DNA from: Candidatus Melainabacteria bacterium
GTDB taxonomy: Bacteria; Cyanobacteriota; Vampirovibrionia; LMEP-6097
Direction of reading: 5' to 3'
Length of the DNA: 11,877 nucleotides
Assembly (NCBI GenBank): GCA_028817775.1
Contig: JAPPOW010000069.1
Span: forward strand, 1-11,877
Shown here in pieces: positions 1 to 6,397 of the stretch (positions are counted from its first letter, which is position 1; every line of letters begins with the position of its first letter). The notes under the pieces were generated by a model, which was not told the DNA's origin, ran no database searches, and worked only from the letters and a program-made list of their open reading frames with translations. The translations under genes and the position numbers were made by a program.

Positions 1-10
1 GAATTTTCCC

Positions 11-64
11 CAGCCGTATAGAACGTGTAATTAGGCTGATCATTGGTTCGTTCCCTACCGAACC
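11..64. repeat. Small inverted repeats at window edge
   Basis: Two short inverted repeats are visible. CAGCC (11-15) pairs with GGCTG (34-38), and GGTTCG (45-50) pairs perfectly with CGAACC (59-64) across an 8-nt loop. They may belong to the 3' end or terminator of a gene lying to the left of the window, but no T-tract follows. The rest of 1-140 holds no supported gene. Confidence 0.25.
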
Positions 65-136
65 TAGTCATACAAAGCATTTGCAGCAAAAAAATTGACT
101 CCTTTATTGTAATACTGGCTTGCAGTAAATCTGTAA

Positions 137-155
137 TGCCGTGCTAGTATCGGCA
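137..155 (+). promoter_or_regulatory. -10-like element and hairpin abutting the start codon
   Basis: An extended -10-like sequence, TGC followed by TAGTAT (145-150), ends 6 nt before the ATG at 157. There is no Shine-Dalgarno sequence. Transcription would therefore begin at or next to the ATG, giving a leaderless mRNA. The same bases form a hairpin, TGCCG (137-141) with CGGCA (151-155). A TTGACT at 95-100 is too far upstream to be its -35. The promoter call is inferred from position and from the same pattern at other transcription-unit heads in this window. Confidence 0.4.
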
Positions 156-156
156 C

Positions 157-2526
157 ATGAAGAAATTTATATTGGCTTTAGGGATAGTTGTGGGACTTTT
201 TAGTTCTGCTCATGCTGCATTTAAGGAGCTTGAACTAGGTACCCTGAGCTGCTCCAGCCCGAATCTGACTGGTTTGCTTACTTTCTTTCCTGGGGCACCT
301 GAGAATGACTATAAGGTTGAATTTAGTCCAAGCGGTGATCTGGCTGATTTGGTTAAAATTGCCGATGGTGATTTTGGTGGCTCAACCAAAGTCAATTTCA
401 ATATCCCTGATGATGAAAGCTCTGGGCTTAGTTTTGATTTAGAACTTGACCTTGATGCAATTTCGCAGATGAGTGGGTTTAGTGGTGGCAGTGTGACTAT
501 TACAGCTAGCCCTGGTAATAATCTTACTGAGACCACTGGTTTTGGTACGGTGACCGGCTCGCTAACTATTAGTGATGAAGGTTGCACTACTAGTCCACCT
601 GAAGAAGAGGAAGTTGCTTGTAGTGCTGACTTCTCGACTAATGGTTTGCAGCCAGTGGGTGCTAGTTTTCAGGATGATAAACACTTTAAGACTCATATTG
701 CAGTAGTGGGTCCAACAATTGCTGATCTAAGTGGCACGATTACTTATGCTGTCTCTGAAAATGATCCCAAGGATCTGGTTAATAACCGCTCGACCATTGT
801 TCTCGCTAGAAACCCTGATTACCAAGACTTGGCTGATTTGACAGAGATCACTTTTACCGGGACTTCTAATTACACTAGAAATGTACCCGTGCAACTCAAG
901 ATCACAGCTAGTGATGCTGCTAGTGAAGTGATGAGTTATAAACATTCAGTCAAAGCTTCTGGTCCTTTTGGTGAGCCCTGTGGTACTGAGGAACAGCAGT
1001 TCTCCATTACCTTCAAAATTGATAAGGTCTTGAAGCGTAAACCTAAACCACCAAGCTTTAAGTTTGTAGCTACTGGTGCTGGTGAAGTCAAGGCTGAGGT
1101 AGCAAGAGTTTCAGCGCCAGACACAGCAATAATGTCTACTACAACTAGCTTCACTATCGCTAAAACTTCGATGGGTAAGATTGGTATTTTGCCAGTAGGT
1201 AATCCAACTTCACCTAATGTCAAAGGTATCAGTAGAAAGTTGACCAAGGACGCTAGTTTGTTTTCGAGCGTATTGGCTAGAACCATCCCGGATTTTATGC
1301 CACTACCGAGTGACAAAGTTAGTGTTACCAAAATGCCACTGATGGTCTTTAGACCAGTGGATACTTCTTCTATCAATGGTGCTGCTGCTAAGGAAGCGCA
1401 AATTGCAGCTAATTTTACCAAGCTTCAAAGAGCAATCAATAGGACAGCAGATAGTTACAAGAAGCGAGGTGATGTCGATATTTTAATTACAGTCATTGAC
1501 TCAGATACTTTTGCTGACTTGGATTCAAGTTCACCAGCAGCTTTTGCTTTTGTTGGTTCGGCTGATAGTCCGGGAGATGCCTTTGTGCAAACTAGTTCGG
1601 TTAAGTCTAAATTTAAGTTTTCAACTCTTTTGCAGCGAGTAGAAGATGCGGTGCATGAGATCGCGCATAGTTATGGTTTTGTTGGTAATGGTACTACTAT
1701 CTGTCCGCCCAAGATCCATAATGTCAGTAGTAACTTTTCTGATAGTTGCCGTATTACTCGCAGACTTAGAGTAAGCAATGTCTGCAAGCTTGACCAGCCA
1801 CATATCATGGGACCTTCTTTCCCTTCTACCATGATCACTCAATGTACTTATGAAGATTTGGTGGATAGATTCAAGACTGTTGCTGCCAGCAAAGCAAGGT
1901 TTGCAAAGAACTTAACTGCGCAAAATGGCACTGCTTCTCTGCAACTTGAAATGACAGTGGCTACTGATGGTGCCAGTGCTAGTTTCCATCCGGTCTATGA
2001 TTCAGAGCGGGATCCAAGTGAGTTCCTGGGTGCAGCAACAGATACCAGTTGGCAACTTAATCTCAAAAATAGTTCAGGAACTTCGATCTCTAGATTGCAC
2101 TTTGAGTTTGATCCCAGCGAAGCATTGCCTGAATCTAGTTTAAGTTCTGTGGTTTTGGAGAAACGAATTGATTTAGTAGATGGTCTTGCCAGTGTTGAAT
2201 TAATCAATGCCAATTCAGTAGTGTTAGCGAGTAAATCAATTGAGGATGAGATTCCAGCAGTTGAGATCTTAAGTGCAGACCTCGCAAACTCAAGCAAGGG
2301 TGCCAGCCTCGATTTAGAGTGGTCCATTGTCGATAATTCTGATGGCGAAACTTTAACTACAGTTTTAATTGGTGCTGATGAAGAAAGCTTGGTGGTCTAT
2401 GGTGATGGCTTTGAGCTTGAAGCTAATTCAGTTAGTTTGAGCCAGATACCTGGTAAACCTAAGTTTGTGCAAGTTGTGGTTACTAATGGTTCTCGTAGTG
2501 CTAAGTCAGAGATTATGCCACTTTAA
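157..2526 (+). CDS. Secreted metzincin-like (reprolysin-type) multidomain protein
   Basis: This 789-residue exported protein starts with a Sec signal peptide (1-20, cleavage after AHA). A beta-rich, acidic N-terminal part (21-145) is joined by an SPPEEEE linker (146-152) to a second beta-rich part (153-288), then a basic proline-rich linker (293-300) and a Ser/Thr-rich stretch. A protease-like region follows at about 390-575. It contains HEIAH at 500-504, continued as HExxHxxG (G507), a Met-turn-like HIMGP (549-553) and a downstream cysteine (C563), the order found in ADAM/reprolysin metzincins. The C-terminal 200 residues look beta-rich and may bind a surface or substrate. The third zinc ligand of the metzincin motif, expected at 510, is Gly; H521 could substitute. 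The ATG is preferred because the signal peptide begins there, although no ribosome-binding site precedes it. Activity and substrate are unknown. The zincin assignment is moderately secure; the flanking domains are not recognised. Confidence 0.75.
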   Translation: MKKFILALGIVVGLFSSAHAAFKELELGTLSCSSPNLTGLLTFFPGAPENDYKVEFSPSGDLADLVKIADGDFGGSTKVNFNIPDDESSGLSFDLELDLDAISQMSGFSGGSVTITASPGNNLTETTGFGTVTGSLTISDEGCTTSPPEEEEVACSADFSTNGLQPVGASFQDDKHFKTHIAVVGPTIADLSGTITYAVSENDPKDLVNNRSTIVLARNPDYQDLADLTEITFTGTSNYTRNVPVQLKITASDAASEVMSYKHSVKASGPFGEPCGTEEQQFSITFKIDKVLKRKPKPPSFKFVATGAGEVKAEVARVSAPDTAIMSTTTSFTIAKTSMGKIGILPVGNPTSPNVKGISRKLTKDASLFSSVLARTIPDFMPLPSDKVSVTKMPLMVFRPVDTSSINGAAAKEAQIAANFTKLQRAINRTADSYKKRGDVDILITVIDSDTFADLDSSSPAAFAFVGSADSPGDAFVQTSSVKSKFKFSTLLQRVEDAVHEIAHSYGFVGNGTTICPPKIHNVSSNFSDSCRITRRLRVSNVCKLDQPHIMGPSFPSTMITQCTYEDLVDRFKTVAASKARFAKNLTAQNGTASLQLEMTVATDGASASFHPVYDSERDPSEFLGAATDTSWQLNLKNSSGTSISRLHFEFDPSEALPESSLSSVVLEKRIDLVDGLASVELINANSVVLASKSIEDEIPAVEILSADLANSSKGASLDLEWSIVDNSDGETLTTVLIGADEESLVVYGDGFELEANSVSLSQIPGKPKFVQVVVTNGSRSAKSEIMPL

Positions 2527-2572
2527 GGAGTCGCGACTAAAGAATTTGCTCTGATAATGTCAGCAATTTCAG

Positions 2573-2600
2573 CTAGTTTTTGACTTAAGTCAAAAACTAG
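2573..2600. promoter_or_regulatory. 28-bp perfect palindrome with Crp/Fnr-type operator core
   Basis: Two 14-bp arms (CTAGTTTTTGACTT and its exact complement) meet at 2586/2587. The core is TTGAC-TTAA-GTCAA, which matches the half-site spacing of Fnr/Dnr/HcpR-class Crp-family regulators. It lies 44 nt upstream of the protoglobin start codon. A TAGATT at 2616-2621 can serve as a -10. If transcription starts at 2628, the dyad is centred at -41.5, the class II activator position. A role as terminator for the preceding gene is less likely, because the stem is AT-rich and no T-run follows. Confidence 0.55.
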
Positions 2601-2615
2601 TGCTTCTGAAGGGGG

Positions 2616-2636
2616 TAGATTTAAAAATAAGAGGAG
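2616..2636 (+). promoter_or_regulatory. Predicted -10 and ribosome-binding site of protoglobin gene
   Basis: TAGATT (2616-2621) is a 4/6 match to the -10 consensus. GAGGAG (2631-2636) is a strong Shine-Dalgarno sequence 8 nt before the ATG at 2645. It fixes that codon, rather than the GTG at 2600 inside the palindrome, as the start. Confidence 0.55.
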
Positions 2637-2644
2637 AATTTTGG

Positions 2645-3217
2645 ATGAAAAAGATCGATGAAGCAAGATTGGAGACAGATCTAGAATACAGGTTTACTTA
2701 TCTTACTGAGTTTATAGGCTTTGGGGAAGATGATATTAAGGTAATAAAAGGCGCTGCGCCATTGTTAGCACCGTTGGTACCAGCCCTAGTGGATGCAGTT
2801 TACGACAAATTGTTTACTTACGAGTGCACCAAGAGACACTTTGTACCAAGACAGCATGGTTACGAGGGTGAACTACCTAGTGATGTTGAATCACTTAGCC
2901 AGGATCACGAGATGATTAAATTTCGCAAGTCTCACCTTGCTAAGTATTTAGAGATACTTGTCACTGGTGCTTATGATCTGAGTATGGTTGGCTACCTTGA
3001 TAATGTTGGTAAGATCCACACTCCTAAGGCTGGTAGCAAGGAACTGGATGTGCCGCTTATTCAAATGAATGCATTGATGGGCTTTGTGGCGGACGCGGTT
3101 AACGCGACAATTTATGGATTTAATTTAGATACTGAGACTACTCAAGCTGCAATTAGATCATTTAGTAAGCTATTATGGATACAGAATGATCTTATCACTC
3201 GCCACTACCAAAACTAA
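2645..3217 (+). CDS. Protoglobin (single-domain haem protein)
   Basis: The 190-residue product matches the protoglobin family along its whole length and is close to the size of archaeal protoglobin (about 195 residues). Features seen are the N-terminal Z-helix/A-helix region (YRFTYLTEFIGF, 15-26), a hydrophobic B-helix (40-57), and YLDNVGKIHT (117-126), in which H125 is the likely proximal haem ligand. The C-terminal helix ends with RHYQN. No signalling domain is attached, so this is a stand-alone cytoplasmic globin expected to bind O2, CO or NO; the physiological role is not known. The upstream palindrome suggests control by an Fnr-like regulator. The final AAC TAA codons lie inside the left end of a 118-bp hairpin repeat (from 3211), which appears to supply the stop codon. 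Confidence 0.88.
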   Translation: MKKIDEARLETDLEYRFTYLTEFIGFGEDDIKVIKGAAPLLAPLVPALVDAVYDKLFTYECTKRHFVPRQHGYEGELPSDVESLSQDHEMIKFRKSHLAKYLEILVTGAYDLSMVGYLDNVGKIHTPKAGSKELDVPLIQMNALMGFVADAVNATIYGFNLDTETTQAAIRSFSKLLWIQNDLITRHYQN

Positions 3218-3328
3218 TCCATGACGCCCAATAGCTGCGTTATTTGAGTCCTCATGGGCTACAGCCCACTTCGGACACGCCCTTTTGGGGCTTCAAATGC
3301 CTTGCTCTTGGACCCCATGAATTAGTTT
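3211..3328. repeat. 118-bp MITE-like hairpin repeat
   Basis: The ends are 13-bp inverted repeats with one mismatch, AAACTAATYCATG (3211-3223 and the complement of 3316-3328). The pairing continues imperfectly inward: the AGCTGCG...ATTTGAG segment of the left arm matches the complement of the right arm. The apex holds two small hairpins, GGGCT/AGCCC and GCCC/GGGC. There is no coding capacity. The element sits exactly between the protoglobin and HicA-like genes and could act as a transcript 3' stem. Its non-autonomous mobile origin is inferred from the structure only. Confidence 0.6.
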
Positions 3329-3353
3329 AATCAGAAAAGGAAAGAAACTAGAT

Positions 3354-3611
3354 ATGAGTAAAAAAGACGATAGAACATTGGAGCGCTTATTTAGCCATCC
3401 AATGCCAATGAACTTAGAGTGGAATGAAGTTAAGCATATGCTTGAAAAGCTTGGCGCTAGTGTTGAGACTACTCATCACAGTCATACCAAAATCACTATT
3501 GGTAATGAAACCAAGACCTTCAAGACTTTTCACAAGATGCTTGAGGATAAGCATGAGGTCAAAGAGCTGCAGCATTTACTTGAGGCTGCTGGTCTTGCGC
3601 CAAGCGCTTAA
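3354..3611 (+). CDS. Small HicA-like (YcfA-type double-stranded-RNA-binding fold) protein
   Basis: The 85-residue protein has the pattern of a small HicA-related family: HPMPMNLEW (15-23), a helix containing VKHMLEKLGA, then beta strands carrying HHSHTKITIG (41-50), and a C-terminal LQHLLEAAG helix (72-80). H44 occupies the place of the catalytic histidine of HicA mRNA interferases (the GSH motif). HicA toxins are normally encoded beside a HicB antitoxin. None is present here: protoglobin lies upstream and convergent purK downstream. A housekeeping RNA-binding or orphan role is therefore as likely as toxicity. AAGGAAAG (3337-3344) is a ribosome-binding site for the ATG. Confidence 0.6.
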   Translation: MSKKDDRTLERLFSHPMPMNLEWNEVKHMLEKLGASVETTHHSHTKITIGNETKTFKTFHKMLEDKHEVKELQHLLEAAGLAPSA

Positions 3612-3621
3612 GAACCTGAGA

Positions 3622-4818
3622 TCAACTTACTACAGGTGATTTAGGTTTGATTTTAATTTTAGTACCCAGCTCCTTGGCTTGAGTTAAGCTTAATTTTGAA
3701 TCTTTGCCTAGTAAAGTTAAATGTCCAAGCTTGCGATTGAAACGATTGGATTTTCTATACCAATGGGTGAAAGCCTTATCAGTATCAAGCTCACTAGTAT
3801 CAAGCTCAGCCTCTCCTTCAAATTCAGTGACTCCGACAATATTGTAGATCGCTGCAGCTGGTGCTTGAGCTTTGATTTCTTGAAGTTCCAAACCAAGTAG
3901 TACTCGCATATATTGTTCAAATTGTGAGCAATTGTAAGCTTCAATACTATGGTGCCCTGAATTATGGGTGCGAGGCGCCATCTCATTGACATAGACTTTG
4001 CCACTCTTGCTAAGAATAAACTCAATAGCTAGAATGCCTTCAGCTTCTAATTTCTCTGCAATCTCAGTTGCAGTATTCTCTACTTCAGTTAAAACCTGAG
4101 CTGAGACGCCGATCGCAGGGGTTACTAGGGCTTGAAGTTGATTATGCTCATCAAAATCCATCTCGACTGGAGGGTAGCTAATTAATTTACCACTGCTGTC
4201 TCGGACTACAATTACGGCTAGCTCTTTATCAATATCGATAAGTTTTTCAATTAAGATTCCAGTTTTGAATTTTAATTCAGCAAGATCTTCTTTGTTTCTG
4301 ATTAATTTGACTCCTCTACCATCGTAGCCATCCGTTCTTGATTTGGCGACACAAGGGAGGTTTAATTCTCCTTGACTGATAGCGGCTTCAACTTCATCCA
4401 AATCTTTATATAACCTGAATGGAGCGGTGCTAATTCTTTCTTGGGCGTACCATTGTTTCTGTAAACCCTTGTCTTGAATCATGGCTAGTATATTGGTGGA
4501 AACTTTGCAGAGATTTTCTTTGCCTGTAGCTTTGATGCCGGCAGTGCTCACTGACTCAATTTCAAAACCAATACTAAGTGGATCCTGCTGCTTAAGAAAA
4601 TCAGTTAATGCTTCTGAATCATTGATATCAACTTGTTCAAATCTAAGATTTACTTTGCCCAGTTCTTTGCATAGATTATAAGCTGAAGATTTCTCTGGTC
4701 CAGCTACGATGATTTCTTGTTCACTTAAGCTGGGCAATTCAGTTTCTAGCTTGATAAAAGCTTCAAGCATCATCATAGAAAGCTGACCACCACCTAGAAT
4801 TAGAACTGGTTTGCTAAT
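3622..4818 (-). CDS. purK: PurK, N5-carboxyaminoimidazole ribonucleotide synthase
   Basis: PurK is an ATP-grasp enzyme of de novo purine synthesis that converts AIR, ATP and bicarbonate to N5-CAIR, the substrate of PurE. Conserved segments are GGGQLS near the N terminus (canonical GGGQLG), GYDGRG (164-169), the EKLIDIDKE strand and NEMAPRTHNSGHH (278-290), with SQFEQ after it. The first ATG (4776) would remove the GGGQL nucleotide-binding loop. That loop is encoded upstream in the same frame, where no ATG, GTG or TTG occurs before an in-frame TAA. I therefore place the start at ATT 4818-4816, preceded by AAGGAAG (4832-4826) at 7-nt spacing. This gives 398 residues and a 19-nt overlap with purE. 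It is the third gene of the fabI-purE-purK cluster. A sequencing error or frameshift would be the alternative explanation for the missing ordinary start. The function is secure; the start is inferred. Confidence 0.9.
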   Translation of the reverse strand: MSKPVLILGGGQLSMMMLEAFIKLETELPSLSEQEIIVAGPEKSSAYNLCKELGKVNLRFEQVDINDSEALTDFLKQQDPLSIGFEIESVSTAGIKATGKENLCKVSTNILAMIQDKGLQKQWYAQERISTAPFRLYKDLDEVEAAISQGELNLPCVAKSRTDGYDGRGVKLIRNKEDLAELKFKTGILIEKLIDIDKELAVIVVRDSSGKLISYPPVEMDFDEHNQLQALVTPAIGVSAQVLTEVENTATEIAEKLEAEGILAIEFILSKSGKVYVNEMAPRTHNSGHHSIEAYNCSQFEQYMRVLLGLELQEIKAQAPAAAIYNIVGVTEFEGEAELDTSELDTDKAFTHWYRKSNRFNRKLGHLTLLGKDSKLSLTQAKELGTKIKIKPKSPVVS

Positions 4819-5366
4819 ATCTCTTCTTCCTTCAGTAATTTATCAAAGCCAGTGCCCATAGCTTCATTCTTGCCCTCAGCTAGTTTTTGATTTTCATTAA
4901 TCACTGCTTCTTGGTACTGTCCTTGACGAACTTTCTCTAAGTAATCTTGGATACCATCCTTGTGACGCAAGAATCTCAAAACTACCAGAGCTACATTCTT
5001 GGCTGAATCAATTCCACCAGAAACTAATGGCACACCTGGAGGCATATGGCTAATAGAGAGCAAGGCATCCAAACCATTCATAAAAGTTCTACTTGAAGTC
5101 AGTGGTAAACCAATTACCGGGATATGAGTGATAGGTGCCAGCAAACCAGGTAATTGAGCTGCTAGACCAGCGCCTGCAATAATTGCATCAACACCAGCTG
5201 CTTCAGCATTGGCTAGATAGATTGGAGCGAGTTGTGGCGAACGGTGCGCTGAAACAATATCAACACTCACCTCAGCTCCGGCTTCCTCGAGTACTTCTTT
5301 TGCGGGGAGTATTCTCGGTAAATCCGATTGTGAACCAACTACTAATGCTACTTTTGCTTTGGACAT
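4800..5366 (-). CDS. purE: PurE, N5-carboxyaminoimidazole ribonucleotide mutase (class I)
   Basis: PurE moves the carboxyl group of N5-CAIR to C4 to give CAIR, directly after PurK. The product has GSQSDLP (11-17) and SAHRSP (39-44), with the catalytic His at 41. AGAGLAAQLPG (64-74) follows, and the C-terminal core contains MPPGVPL. The presence of a dedicated PurK partner agrees with class I function. The class I signature normally reads AAHLPG, but here the histidine is Gln (Q71), a change at a position close to the active site. At 188 residues it is about 20 longer than typical PurE, with a charged C-terminal tail (KLLKEEE). It starts 3 nt after the fabI stop codon and overlaps purK by 19 nt, so it is almost certainly co-transcribed with both. 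No clear Shine-Dalgarno sequence is visible, so coupling to fabI translation is likely. Confidence 0.92.
   Translation of the reverse strand: MSKAKVALVVGSQSDLPRILPAKEVLEEAGAEVSVDIVSAHRSPQLAPIYLANAEAAGVDAIIAGAGLAAQLPGLLAPITHIPVIGLPLTSSRTFMNGLDALLSISHMPPGVPLVSGGIDSAKNVALVVLRFLRHKDGIQDYLEKVRQGQYQEAVINENQKLAEGKNEAMGTGFDKLLKEEEILANQF
4816..4832 (-). promoter_or_regulatory. Ribosome-binding site and ATT start codon of purK
   Basis: On the minus strand AAGGAAG (4832-4826) lies 7 nt before ATT (4818-4816), within the last codons of purE. ATT is a known rare start, as in infC, and can give low, initiation-factor-sensitive expression. Confidence 0.45.
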
Positions 5367-5369
5367 AAA

Positions 5370-6185
5370 TTAACCCATGATGCTATAGCCACTGTCAACG
5401 TGCAGCACTTCACCAGTGATACCGTTGCTCATTGAACTAGCTAGGAAAGTTGCAGTACCGCCAATCTCCTCAAGACTGACATTGCGCTTAAGAGGAGCAG
5501 TCTCTGCATGATGCTTCAACATGGTAGTGAAATCTGAGATCCCTCTACCAGCAAGAGTTTTGACTGGACCAGCTGAGATTGCGTTGACTCTAATATTGTC
5601 AAGACCAAGATCTGCAGCTAAATATCTGACACCTGCTTCAAGAGCCGCTTTGGCAATACCCATCATGTTGTAGTTCTTAATTACTTTCTCAGCACCTAGA
5701 TAGCTCAAGCTGATAATAGAACCGCCGCCTGCTTTTTGCATTAGTGGTCTAGCTTTGCGAGCCATTGCTGCCAGTGAATAGCTTGAAATATCCTGAGCAA
5801 TTGAATAGTGATCACGCAAGGTATCGACATAGCCACCTTGTAAAGTTTCACGTGGCGCAAAAGCTAAGCAGTGCAGCATCACATCCAATTGACCACCAAA
5901 TTCTGTGGCCACTGTTTCAAAGGCAGCGTCAAGGCTATCATCGTTGCTAACATCCAGCTCTACCAAGGTGGCATTTTCGATAGTGCCAGCAAGGGTTTTC
6001 TCGACTTCACCCTTGAGTCTCTCGTTTTGATAACTAAAAATTATTTCAGCTCCAGCCTGGTGCATGGCTTGAGCGATCCCCCAGGCAATGCTGCGCTTAT
6101 TGGCAACCCCTGAGATTAGGACCTTTTTTCCCTTGAGAATAGGTGGGATTTCGATGATTGTAGACTCTTCTGTGGCGTTATTCAT
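5370..6185 (-). CDS. fabI: FabI, enoyl-[acyl-carrier-protein] reductase (NADH)
   Basis: FabI catalyses the last reductive step of type II fatty acid elongation, reducing trans-2-enoyl-ACP with NADH. It is a short-chain dehydrogenase fold protein of 271 residues, the usual FabI size plus a short N-terminal extension. Seen motifs are the nucleotide-binding GVANKRSIAWG (26-36), LAFAP (108-112), and the active-site Y162 with Y172-x6-K179, the pattern typical of FabI rather than FabG or FabV. The NAISAGPVKTLA segment (201-212) corresponds to the substrate-binding loop targeted by triclosan-type inhibitors in other FabI enzymes. It heads the fabI-purE-purK cluster. The start ATG lacks a ribosome-binding site but has TACGAT (6198-6193) ending 7 nt before it and TATGAT (6203-6198) further out, consistent with leaderless or near-leaderless initiation. 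Confidence 0.95.
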   Translation of the reverse strand: MNNATEESTIIEIPPILKGKKVLISGVANKRSIAWGIAQAMHQAGAEIIFSYQNERLKGEVEKTLAGTIENATLVELDVSNDDSLDAAFETVATEFGGQLDVMLHCLAFAPRETLQGGYVDTLRDHYSIAQDISSYSLAAMARKARPLMQKAGGGSIISLSYLGAEKVIKNYNMMGIAKAALEAGVRYLAADLGLDNIRVNAISAGPVKTLAGRGISDFTTMLKHHAETAPLKRNVSLEEIGGTATFLASSMSNGITGEVLHVDSGYSIMG

Positions 6186-6192
6186 GCATATG

Positions 6193-6203
6193 ATCGTATC
6201 ATA
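6193..6203 (-). promoter_or_regulatory. Candidate -10 elements of the fabI operon
   Basis: Overlapping -10-like hexamers TATGAT (6203-6198) and TACGAT (6198-6193) end 12 and 7 nt before the fabI ATG. The second matches the spacing seen at other SD-less genes in the window. No good -35 is visible, since that position is occupied by the end of the 6219-6315 repeat. Confidence 0.35.
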
Positions 6204-6218
6204 TCGCCAGTATTGACG

Positions 6219-6315
6219 TCATTGCGAGGAGCTTTGCAACGAAGCAATCTAGTGGATAATCATTGTCTTTGCACTGGATTGCTTCCCGCCACGCTAAGCT
6301 CGCGGTCGCAATGAC
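6219..6315. repeat. 97-bp MITE-like inverted repeat (GTCATTGCGA type)
   Basis: Perfect 10-bp terminal inverted repeats, GTCATTGCGA, lie at 6219-6228 and 6306-6315. The pairing then continues as GAGCTT near each end and GAAGCAATCTAGTG (left) against GAAGCAATCCAGTG (complement of right). The whole element folds into one long imperfect hairpin. This type of GTCATTGCGAGGAGC...GAAGCAATC palindrome is a familiar dispersed repeat in many unrelated bacterial genomes. It sits between the divergent fabI and DUF2156 genes, close enough to touch the fabI promoter. Confidence 0.8.
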
Positions 6316-6385
6316 ACATTGTTAAAAATACTTTAATGCAAAAAAGCTAGTCAGGGCCTAAAGTTTTGGGTTCAAGCCGCCGATA

Positions 6386-6391
6386 GATACT
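6386..6391 (+). promoter_or_regulatory. Candidate -10 of the DUF2156 gene
   Basis: GATACT (6386-6391) ends exactly 6 nt before the GTG start at 6398, and no Shine-Dalgarno sequence is present. It is a 4/6 match to TATAAT and the weakest member of the set of adjacent -10 elements in the window. The 6316-6385 stretch shows nothing else I can name. Confidence 0.3.
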
Positions 6392-6397
6392 TATGTA

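Noticed and set aside
45..64. GGTTCG...CGAACC as a tRNA T-arm
   Set aside because: The 8-nt loop does not fit a T-loop and no acceptor, anticodon or D-arm surrounds it.
936..1421. 161-codon open frame opposite the metzincin-like gene
   Set aside because: It is antisense to a gene with a signal peptide and clear motifs. Its hydrophobic, Leu/Ser-rich translation is typical of a codon-bias shadow.
2573..2600. The 28-bp palindrome as a rho-independent terminator
   Set aside because: The stem is AT-rich, has no natural loop and is not followed by a T-run; operator use fits better.
2600..2644. Upstream GTG start for protoglobin
   Set aside because: It would start inside the palindrome with no ribosome-binding site. 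The ATG at 2645 has GAGGAG at ideal spacing.
3354..3611. A complete HicAB toxin-antitoxin module
   Set aside because: No HicB-like open frame lies on either side; the flanks are a hairpin repeat and convergent purK.
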